This document shows, one piece after another, positions 1 through 6,712 of a stretch of 15,126 nucleotides of DNA. Origin of the DNA: Candidatus Troglogloeales bacterium. Lineage in GTDB: Bacteria; Nitrospirota; Nitrospiria; SBBL01; SBBT01. The stretch is from positions 1 through 15,126 of the forward strand of contig SBBT01000064.1 in NCBI GenBank assembly GCA_005239595.1, given 5' to 3'. The notes under the pieces were generated by a model. The model was not told the DNA's origin and ran no database searches. It was given only the letters and a program-made list of their open reading frames with translations. Position 1 is the first letter of the stretch. Each line of letters opens with the position of its first letter. Position numbers and translations under genes: made by a program.

Positions 1-1
1 C

Positions 2-193
2 ATTGGAATGGATGGACAAACCCCTTTGGAAAAGTTAAACGCAAAAGACCCGATCATCAACGCGCATATCGTTTGCTTCCCCGTCCTACTGATGGAAAGT
101 GTTATCAAATATGCAGGCCTCATCCACGCCTTCCTCAAACGAAAACCCATCCCAAAGGGTGGTAAGTATGTCTATACCAATTACCTTTCTTAG
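2..193 (+). CDS. Integrase-type transposase, C-terminal fragment (partial at left edge)
   Basis: The frame is open from the first complete codon at base 2 to a TAG stop at 191-193, so the gene starts outside the window. The visible part begins IGMDGQTPLEKL. This resembles the conserved end of the DDE integrase core of IS-type transposases, where a 'G-x-TP-x-E-x-L' stretch closes the catalytic domain. The rest is a short basic tail ending KYVYTNYLS. The ATG at base 8 lies inside this motif and is unlikely to be a real start. The IS family cannot be assigned from 63 residues, and no terminal inverted repeat is obvious before the next gene. Transposase is the best reading, inferred from the motif alone. 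Confidence 0.55.
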   Translation: MGMDGQTPLEKLNAKDPIINAHIVCFPVLLMESVIKYAGLIHAFLKRKPIPKGGKYVYTNYLS

Positions 194-238
194 AGGAAAG
201 ACAACGGCGCGGGGGATATAAAGGAGCCATGAAGAGGG

Positions 239-610
239 CTATAGATCTTCGAGGGTATCTTCCGCCAGCAGGCCTTTCAGCGTATCGTCTTCGTCCTGAG
301 CAAGCAGGGTTGCGACCTTTTTTTGAAGTTGTTTCGCCTCTTCCCACGATTCCGAAAAAATCAGCGCTTCGGTATAGGAGGAAGAGGGACCCAGCCTTGC
401 CTCGGGATAGGAGCCTTGAAGGGTTTCTAGCTGGGAGATTTCTTTAAACCGGACCCAGACGGCCGGCCTGGTTCTAGCAGATAACCGGGGGTCAACCGAC
501 GCCGGGTTATCTGTGAAACGATACCAGTAGAGGAAAAATTCATGAAGCCCCTCGTCCTCCTCATCGGGAGGCACTTGCGTGGCCATGACCGCGTAAACGT
601 CTGCCTTCAT
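239..610 (-). CDS. Hypothetical protein, 123 aa, last gene of the glyQS-ppdK operon
   Basis: I do not recognise this family. It starts at ATG 608-610 with a GAGGT ribosome binding site about 8 bases upstream. It begins 35 bases after the ppdK stop on the same strand, so it is probably co-transcribed. The product is small and acidic, with no signal peptide or membrane segment. Its middle (about residues 25-65) is rich in aromatic and beta-type residues (FFLYWYRF, AVWVRFKEI). The C-terminal third (about 85-123) looks helical and strongly acidic (LLAQDEDDTLKGLLAEDTL). No catalytic motif is visible. The clear ribosome binding site and operon position support a real gene; function is unknown. Confidence 0.65.
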   Translation of the reverse strand: MKADVYAVMATQVPPDEEDEGLHEFFLYWYRFTDNPASVDPRLSARTRPAVWVRFKEISQLETLQGSYPEARLGPSSSYTEALIFSESWEEAKQLQKKVATLLAQDEDDTLKGLLAEDTLEDL

Positions 611-645
611 GCGATTTTACCTCGCCGCCGCAGCGACAGCGCGTT

Positions 646-3375
646 TTAAACCGAGGTACGGTACGCGGCGGCGGAGGACTTCTTTCCCTTCTTTTCTCGC
701 TGTTCGTTTAAGAAGGCCTGCGCCGCGGAAAGACGGGCAATCGGCACACGGAAAGGGGAGCAGCTGACATAATCGAGCCCAATCTGATGACAAAAGACGA
801 CGGAGTTTGGCTCTCCGCCATGTTCTCCACAGATGCCCACCTTCAGTTGTGGGCGGACAGACCGCCCCTTCTCCACCCCGATCTTCATAAGCAATCCCAC
901 CCCCTCCTGGTCAATGGCAACAAACGGATCCTGATCCAATATTCCCTGCCGGATGTATTCGGGCAGAAACCGACCGGCATCATCGCGGGAGAGGCCGAAG
1001 GTCGTTTGCGTTAAATCATTGGTTCCGTACGAAAAGAATTCTGCTTCCCTGGCAATCTGATCCGCCAGGAGGGCCGCACGAGGGAGCTCAATCATGGTTC
1101 CAATGGTGTAAGAGATTCTCTGACGATATCGACCCATCGTCTCGTCGGCGATCTCAACGCAAAGCTTCTTGAGTTGTTGAAACTCTTTCACATGGCAGAC
1201 CAGCGGGATCATGATTTCCGGCAAAACCTTTGTCTTGCTTTTCACCAGTTCGCAGGCCGCTTCAAAGATCGCCGTTACCTGCATCTTGTAGATTTCAGGA
1301 TAGGTAACACCGAGTCGGCAGCCGCGATGCCCCAGCATCGGATTGAATTCGTGCAGCCGCTTACTCTTTGATCGGAGCGTTTCCACCGGGACATTCAATT
1401 GACGAGAGAGCGTCTCTAAATCTTCCCTGGTTTGGGGAAGAAATTCATGAAGAGGGGGATCCAGGAGGCGAATGGTGACGGGATAGCCTTTCATCTCTTT
1501 GAATATTCCGATGAAATCTCCCTTTTGCATCGGAAGGAGTTTGGCTAGCGCCATCTGCCGTTCTTCGAGCGTGTTGGCAAGAATCATCTCTCGAACCGCC
1601 CCGATGCGCCCTTCCTCAAAAAACATGTGCTCGGTACGGCAGAGGCCGATTCCTTCCGCGCCAAATTGACGTGCGATCCGGCTGTCACGCGGGGTATCGG
1701 CATTGGTTCGCACCTTTAAGGTTCGAATGGCGTCGGTCCATCTCATCAGCGTCTTGAAGGCACTGCTAAGTTCCGGCTGAATCAGGGTGACCTTGCCGAT
1801 AATAACCTCCCCCGTTGATCCGTTTAAGGTGATGTAGTCTCCATCATTGACCGTGATTTTCCCCACGCTGAATTGTTTCTTGGCCTCGTCCACGATAATT
1901 TCGGAACAGCCTGCGACACAACATTTTCCCATACCGCGGGCAACGACGGCCGCATGCGACGTCATCCCGCCGCGCGCGGTCAGTATTCCTTCTGCCGCAT
2001 CCATTCCACCGATATCCTCTGGAGAGGTCTCCGCCCGCACCAGGATCACGGTTTCGTGCCGTTCCGCCATACGTTCTGCCTCGTCAGCGGAGAAGACGAC
2101 CCTTCCAATCGCAGCACCGGGAGAAGCAGGGAGCCCTTTGGCGATTACCTGAAGTTTTTCCTTTGGATCAATCATCGGATGGAGCAGCTGATCGAGGGAG
2201 ATAGGGTCAATTCTCAAGATGGCCGTCTCCCTGGTAATCAGTTTTTCTTTAACCATGTCGACGGCGATTCTAACCGCGGCGGCGGCGGTCCGTTTTCCAA
2301 CGCGGGTCTGAAGCATATAGAGCTTCCCTCGCTGGACGGTAAATTCAATGTCGAGCATATCGCGGTAATGCCGCTCTAATTTCTTGTAAATAGACTGAAG
2401 CTCGCGATAGACGGCGGGAAGCTTCTTCTTTAAGGCGTCAATCGGCAATGGCGTGCGAATTCCCGCGACCACGTCCTCTCCTTGCGCGTTAAAGAGGAAC
2501 TCTCCAAAGAATCGCCGTTGGCCGGTAGCCGGATCACGGGTAAAAGCAACCCCTGTCCCCGATGTCTCTCCCATATTTCCGAAAACCATTGAAACCACAC
2601 TGACTGCCGTTCCCCAATGGTCCGGAAGATTATTAAGCCGGCGGTACGTAACGGCCCGCTGGCCAAACCACGAGTTAAAGACGGCATTAATCCCGAGGCG
2701 AAGCTGCTCCAGCGGGTCTTCCGGGAAGGTGCGTCCCGTTTCTTCAAAAATAATCTTTTTAAAGGTCAGCGTCAGTTCTTGAAGGACCCCGGCGGAAAGA
2801 TCGGTATCGTAATGGACGCGCAATTGGGTCTTCTTCTCCTCCAGCGCTTTTTCAAAGCGATCCCGTTTAACCCCCATGACCACACTGCCAAACATGGAGA
2901 TAAACCGGCGATAGGCATCGTAGCCAAACCGCGCATCGCCTGATTGCTTGATAAGACCCACAACGGTCTGGCTGTTTAGGCCAAGATTCAAGACCGTATC
3001 CATCATGCCAGGCATCGAGGCCCGAGCGCCTGACCGCACGGAGACCAGGAGCGGACGATCCTGATCGCCGAAACGTTCTCCCGTTACCTGTTCTACCCGT
3101 TTTAGCGCGGCCAGGACCTCCTCCCACATCCCTTTGGGGTAGCTTTTCTTTCCATGAAAGAATTCAATGCAGGCCTCTGTGGTGATGGTAAAACCGGGGG
3201 GAACGGAAATCCCCAGACGGGTCATCTCGGACAGGCCCGCCCCCTTTCCACCCAAGAGATCCTTCATGTCTTGGCGTCCTTCGGCATGGCCGTTACCAAA
3301 GAAATAGACATACTTTTTCGCCTGTCGATGCGATGAATTCTTATGACCGGACAAGGGTTCCTTTCCTTTTGACAT
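646..3375 (-). CDS. ppdK: Pyruvate, phosphate dikinase (PPDK)
   Basis: The cytosolic enzyme interconverts pyruvate + ATP + phosphate and phosphoenolpyruvate + AMP + pyrophosphate. At 909 residues it is slightly longer than the usual 870-890, because of a polar N-terminal stretch of about 20 residues and a lysine/alanine-rich tail. Visible domains, in order: ATP-grasp nucleotide-binding region (about 22-360, with LLGGKGAGLSEM at 40-51, SVRSGARASMPGMMDT at 112-127 and FTVQRGKLYMLQTR at 345-358); swivelling phosphohistidine domain with GGMTSHAAVVARG at 469-481, His474 being the phosphorylated residue and Thr472 the position regulated in other PPDKs; and the C-terminal TIM-barrel with MIELPRAAL (761-769), SYGTNDLTQ (782-790) and GICGEHGG (847-854), Cys849 being the catalytic acid. 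All key residues are present. The ATG lies 2 bases after the glyS stop, with an AGGAGG site inside the end of glyS, so translation is probably coupled. Confidence 0.97.
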   Translation of the reverse strand: MSKGKEPLSGHKNSSHRQAKKYVYFFGNGHAEGRQDMKDLLGGKGAGLSEMTRLGISVPPGFTITTEACIEFFHGKKSYPKGMWEEVLAALKRVEQVTGERFGDQDRPLLVSVRSGARASMPGMMDTVLNLGLNSQTVVGLIKQSGDARFGYDAYRRFISMFGSVVMGVKRDRFEKALEEKKTQLRVHYDTDLSAGVLQELTLTFKKIIFEETGRTFPEDPLEQLRLGINAVFNSWFGQRAVTYRRLNNLPDHWGTAVSVVSMVFGNMGETSGTGVAFTRDPATGQRRFFGEFLFNAQGEDVVAGIRTPLPIDALKKKLPAVYRELQSIYKKLERHYRDMLDIEFTVQRGKLYMLQTRVGKRTAAAAVRIAVDMVKEKLITRETAILRIDPISLDQLLHPMIDPKEKLQVIAKGLPASPGAAIGRVVFSADEAERMAERHETVILVRAETSPEDIGGMDAAEGILTARGGMTSHAAVVARGMGKCCVAGCSEIIVDEAKKQFSVGKITVNDGDYITLNGSTGEVIIGKVTLIQPELSSAFKTLMRWTDAIRTLKVRTNADTPRDSRIARQFGAEGIGLCRTEHMFFEEGRIGAVREMILANTLEERQMALAKLLPMQKGDFIGIFKEMKGYPVTIRLLDPPLHEFLPQTREDLETLSRQLNVPVETLRSKSKRLHEFNPMLGHRGCRLGVTYPEIYKMQVTAIFEAACELVKSKTKVLPEIMIPLVCHVKEFQQLKKLCVEIADETMGRYRQRISYTIGTMIELPRAALLADQIAREAEFFSYGTNDLTQTTFGLSRDDAGRFLPEYIRQGILDQDPFVAIDQEGVGLLMKIGVEKGRSVRPQLKVGICGEHGGEPNSVVFCHQIGLDYVSCSPFRVPIARLSAAQAFLNEQREKKGKKSSAAAYRTSV

Positions 3376-3377
3376 GC

Positions 3378-5492
3378 CTATCCTCCTGAAATCTTTGAAA
3401 AATCTCCATAGGAATTAAACAGTTCGCAAACCTGCTTCATAAGGGCAAGGCGGTTCTCCCGCAGCTTCGGGTTGGGATCCATCACCATCACCTCGTTAAA
3501 AAATTGGTTCAATGGTTCATAAAGGGTTGCCAGCAGGGAAAAGCCCTGCTGAAAATCAAGACCCGCTTGACCGATCTTTTCTCTGGACGCCTTGATCGCC
3601 TCGTGCAGACGCGTTTCCGATGCCCCCGTCAGAAGCGTGAAATCGATGCTTCCTTGAAAGTCTTTTGGCAGGATGCGCATCGCCCGCCTAAAGGCCGTCA
3701 TCATCGGTTCAAAGAGCGGCATTTTTGAAAATTGAGACAACGCCCTTGCACAATCGATCCTGTTTTTGGGATAGGTCAGTTCAGACGAGAGGACCGCATC
3801 GATAACATCATAGCGAATTTCCTGCGCCTGAAGAAAGGAGATCGCCCGTTGTCTTAGGAATTCCATGACATGGGAATGAATCGTCTCCCTGGGGAATTTG
3901 CCTTGCGCGGTATAAGCATCGATGGCGTTGGCAATAAGGTCAGCGAGGGAGACTTTTGCCAGCGGGCCATCTGCCGCCATCATTTGAATCAGGCCTAACC
4001 CTTGACGGCGCAGGGCGTACGGGTCTTCCGATCCGCTGGGGGTAAGTCCCACGCCAAAACAGCCCACAATCGTGTCGCATTTATCGGCGACGGACAGAAT
4101 TTGTCCTGCAAGGGTTTTGGGAGGCATGTCTCCCGACGTGCGCGGGGCATAGTGTTCCTTGATGGCGTCGGAAACGACCGTGGACTCTCCATCCAGGCGG
4201 GCATAAATCTCTCCGATGGTTCCTTGCAGAGAGGGAAATTCACGAACCACGCCCGTCAAGAGATCACATTTACATAAACGCGCGGCGCGTTCCAGGTCGG
4301 GGATCAGCCTCTCACAATCGGAGCTTCTGGCAAGAAAAGCGACGAGCCGGACCAGACGATCACCCTTTTCGGAAAGCGATCCTAATTTCTCCTGAAAGGT
4401 CACTCCTTTGAGGGCGCCAGTCAAATCGGCGAGCCTCTTTTTGCGATCCTGCTCGAAATAAAACCTGGCATCGGAAAGGCGCGCCCCCAAAACCCGTTCG
4501 TTTCCACGAATAATGGTTTTCACCGCTTTCGTCTGATGATTGGTGATGGCAATAAAATAGGGGAGGAGTGCTCCTGAAGGGGCGATGACGGGAAAATAGC
4601 CCTGGTGTTCCTTCATAGGGGCGATAATAACCTCTTTCGGGATGCCGGACAGCTGATAGGCGCCGCAAATGGCAACCGGATACTCGACCGTGTGGACCGC
4701 CTCCCAGATGAGGCGATCGTCTTCTTCCACGATTCCCCCGCATCGCTTCGCCTGTCGCCTGATCTCCTCTTGAATGAGGTTAAAGCGCTCGTCTGGATCA
4801 ATTAAAACGAAGCGCCGGCGCATCTCTTCCTGGTATGAGGTGAAATTTAAGACGGTAAATGGGGCCGGTGCCATCAACCGGTGGCCATACGAGGTTGCCC
4901 CTGTCTTGACCCCTGCGTATGTAAAGGGAACAACCTTGTCTGCGTAGAGGGCGACCATCCAGCGAATGGGACGGACGAAAGCGCATGACTGGTTCGTCCA
5001 CCGCATGGCCCTGGGAAATGAAAGCCGGGCGATCATATCGGGAAGGACCTCTTTTAAAAGGAGGCCCGTCTGCCGGCCGGCCTCCTTTTTCTCGAAGGCA
5101 AGATATTCCCCTTTCTCGGTAGTAATGACACTAAGGCGGGCAACATCAACCCCCTGTGACTTTGCAAAACCACAGGCCGCCGGGGTCGGTTTTCCATGGG
5201 GATCAAAGGCGATCTTTTTAGGGGGACCGATGATCCTCTCGGATTTCGCATTCTGACGGGGAGAGAGATTCGGGACATAAAGGATCAGACGGCGGGGGGT
5301 CCCATACGTTTGAGGCCGTCCCGAAGGAATGCCTGCCTCCTCAAAACATTGCTCGGCGAGCCGAGCAAGCTGGTGTAACGTGACGGCCATGACGTTCGAC
5401 GGGATCTCCTCCGTCCCGATCTCCAGGAGGAGATCTCGTACCGTCTCCCGCTTGGGGCCGGAAGTTCTGGAAGGGGCACGCTTAGAGGGCAT
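3378..5492 (-). CDS. glyS: Glycyl-tRNA synthetase beta subunit
   Basis: This is the beta chain of the bacterial alpha2beta2 glycyl-tRNA synthetase, which supplies tRNA-Gly recognition while the alpha chain holds the catalytic site. I chose the ATG at 5490-5492 (704 residues; the family is usually about 690). It has an AGAAGG site a few bases upstream and puts the conserved LLLEIGTEEIPS at residues 21-32; a longer ATG-initiated frame from 5546 would overlap glyQ by 65 bases and adds residues atypical of the family. The C-terminal 46 residues (EPLNQFFNEVMVMDPNPKLR and following) match the DALR-type anticodon-binding end. Stop TAG is at 3378-3380. The start overlaps the end of glyQ by 11 bases, which suggests translational coupling and balanced synthesis of the two subunits. 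Confidence 0.96.
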   Translation of the reverse strand: MPSKRAPSRTSGPKRETVRDLLLEIGTEEIPSNVMAVTLHQLARLAEQCFEEAGIPSGRPQTYGTPRRLILYVPNLSPRQNAKSERIIGPPKKIAFDPHGKPTPAACGFAKSQGVDVARLSVITTEKGEYLAFEKKEAGRQTGLLLKEVLPDMIARLSFPRAMRWTNQSCAFVRPIRWMVALYADKVVPFTYAGVKTGATSYGHRLMAPAPFTVLNFTSYQEEMRRRFVLIDPDERFNLIQEEIRRQAKRCGGIVEEDDRLIWEAVHTVEYPVAICGAYQLSGIPKEVIIAPMKEHQGYFPVIAPSGALLPYFIAITNHQTKAVKTIIRGNERVLGARLSDARFYFEQDRKKRLADLTGALKGVTFQEKLGSLSEKGDRLVRLVAFLARSSDCERLIPDLERAARLCKCDLLTGVVREFPSLQGTIGEIYARLDGESTVVSDAIKEHYAPRTSGDMPPKTLAGQILSVADKCDTIVGCFGVGLTPSGSEDPYALRRQGLGLIQMMAADGPLAKVSLADLIANAIDAYTAQGKFPRETIHSHVMEFLRQRAISFLQAQEIRYDVIDAVLSSELTYPKNRIDCARALSQFSKMPLFEPMMTAFRRAMRILPKDFQGSIDFTLLTGASETRLHEAIKASREKIGQAGLDFQQGFSLLATLYEPLNQFFNEVMVMDPNPKLRENRLALMKQVCELFNSYGDFSKISGG

Positions 5493-6381
5493 AGACCTTC
5501 TTTGCCACATACCCTTCCGCGCAGAGACGGGCCAGGGCGCGAACACGCCCGATGTATCCTGTCCGCTCGGTCACGGAAAAGGCGCCGCGGGCATCCAAAA
5601 GGTTGAAGAGATGGGAGCATTGGATGCAGCATTCATACGCGGGGAAAATGAGCCCCACTTCAACCAGGGCCCGTCCCTCCTCTTCGGTCTGTTGAAAGGA
5701 GACGATCAGCCGATGAATGTTCGCCTCGTTAAAATTGTATCTTGAAAACTGCACCTCGGTTTCATGGTGGACCTCTCCGTAGGAGACTTCCTGATTCCAT
5801 GCAAGGTTAAAGACAGAATCGACTTCCTGGAGATACATGGAAACCCGTTCCAGGCCGTAGGTGATCTCCACCGATATTGGATTAAGCACAAGGCCGCCTA
5901 CCTCTTGAAAATAGGTAAACTGTGTAATCTCCATTCCATCGAGACGGACTTCCCACCCTAATCCCCAGGCCCCGAGCGTCGGAGATTCCCAATCATCATG
6001 GATAAAACGGATATCATGATTCTCTAAGGCAATGCCGAGGGTTGCAAGGCTTTCCAGGTAAAGGGTCTGAATATTTTCCGGTGCTGGTTTTAAAATAACC
6101 TGGTATTGATAATAATACTGGAGTCGGTTTGGGTTCTCCCCATAGCGGCCGTCGGTGGGGCGGCGAGAGGGCTGAACGTAGGCTGCTTTCCACGGGTTGG
6201 GGCCCAAGACGCGGAGAAAGGTGGCGGGATGAAAGGTCCCCGCCCCGACTTCCTTGTCATAGGACTGAAGAATCACGCAACCTTGGTCAGCCCAGAACGC
6301 ATGGAGCGATAAAATCAGTGCTTGAAATGTGAGAGGGCGCTTTGTCCGCGGAGGCGTTTTTTTAGAGGCCAGTTGTTTCAA
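5482..6381 (-). CDS. glyQ: Glycyl-tRNA synthetase alpha subunit
   Basis: This is the catalytic class II subunit of the alpha2beta2 glycyl-tRNA synthetase. At 299 residues it has the usual length. Conserved blocks: FWADQGCVILQSYDKEVGAG (29-48), AAYVQPSRRPTDGRYGENPN (66-85) leading into class II motif 2, TLGAWGLGWEV (135-145) and the motif 3 region EITYGLERVSMYL (172-184). The start is a TTG at 6379-6381 with AAGGA six bases upstream. No ATG or GTG lies in frame between this TTG and the upstream stop, and moving to a later start would cut into the conserved N-terminus. It is the first gene of the operon and follows a good promoter at 6428-6456. Confidence 0.97.
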   Translation of the reverse strand: MKQLASKKTPPRTKRPLTFQALILSLHAFWADQGCVILQSYDKEVGAGTFHPATFLRVLGPNPWKAAYVQPSRRPTDGRYGENPNRLQYYYQYQVILKPAPENIQTLYLESLATLGIALENHDIRFIHDDWESPTLGAWGLGWEVRLDGMEITQFTYFQEVGGLVLNPISVEITYGLERVSMYLQEVDSVFNLAWNQEVSYGEVHHETEVQFSRYNFNEANIHRLIVSFQQTEEEGRALVEVGLIFPAYECCIQCSHLFNLLDARGAFSVTERTGYIGRVRALARLCAEGYVAKKVYAL

Positions 6382-6427
6382 CAGGGGTCCTTGCAGGAGA
6401 ATTCCTTAGATCGGTCAATCAATTTTC

Positions 6428-6456
6428 AAAGTAACAAAGGGGGGATAGGTTGTCAA
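6428..6456 (-). promoter_or_regulatory. Likely sigma70-type promoter of the glyQ-glyS-ppdK operon
   Basis: Read on the minus strand, a perfect -35 TTGACA (6456-6451) is followed by a 17-base spacer and TACTTT (6433-6428), with a TGn extended -10 directly before it. Transcription would start near 6421, giving an untranslated leader of about 40 bases before the TTG of glyQ. Such a leader is too short for a T-box or other large riboswitch. Confidence 0.6.
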
Positions 6457-6620
6457 GCAAAAGGCAAAAGGGACAGGCCACCGTAGGCCCAAAAACCTGG
6501 TTTTGGAATTCACGGTAGCGCACGATACCCTTGTATTCCCAAAGCCCTGTCAGATAATATGGTCGCATCGGGAGAGTCGCTTGTCTGTTCGTTCCCAGCC
6601 GGGATAAAAAAGCGCAGGGA

Positions 6621-6649
6621 TAGACCCTATTCGACGCTGGCTTTATATT
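6621..6649 (+). promoter_or_regulatory. Candidate promoter for the formyltransferase-like gene
   Basis: TAGACC (6621-6626, four of six matches to TTGACA), a 17-base spacer and TATATT (6644-6649, five of six matches to TATAAT) precede the gene on the plus strand. The start would be near 6656, with a leader of about 57 bases that includes the ribosome binding site. An alternative -10, TAAAAT at 6697-6702, is too close to the start codon to leave room for that site. Confidence 0.3.
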
Positions 6650-6712
6650 ATAGACCCACTTTACTTCACAAAACCTTGGCATGAACCCTAATTTCGTAAA
6701 ATTAAGGAACCG

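Larger units (their letters stand above)
6382..6712. other. Divergent intergenic region
   Basis: About 330 bases lie between the divergent glyQ and the formyltransferase-like gene. I see the glyQ promoter at the left and a candidate rightward promoter at the right. An 87-codon minus-strand frame (6419-6682) covers much of the rest but runs across the glyQ promoter and resembles no known protein to me, so I do not call it. No tRNA, hairpin terminator or repeat was found. Confidence 0.5.

Noticed and set aside
180..200. A CTTTC/GAAAG hairpin at the end of the transposase fragment as a terminator
   Set aside because: The stem is only five bases and no T run follows on either strand.
1873..2379. 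A 168-codon plus-strand frame inside ppdK, and similar long frames inside glyS and the dehydrogenase
   Set aside because: They lie antisense to genes with complete conserved motifs, have no ribosome binding sites and carry compositions expected of shadow frames.
5493..5546. A longer glyS starting at 5546
   Set aside because: The extra 18 residues lie wholly within glyQ, lack family similarity, and the ATG at 5492 has a good ribosome binding site.
6382..6456. A T-box or glycine riboswitch ahead of glyQ
   Set aside because: The predicted leader is only about 40 bases, far too short for these elements, and no specifier loop or terminator/antiterminator pair is seen.
6419..6682. An 87-codon minus-strand reading frame in the gap upstream of glyQ
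   Set aside because: It runs across the well-formed glyQ promoter, resembles no protein family I know and has no convincing ribosome binding site.
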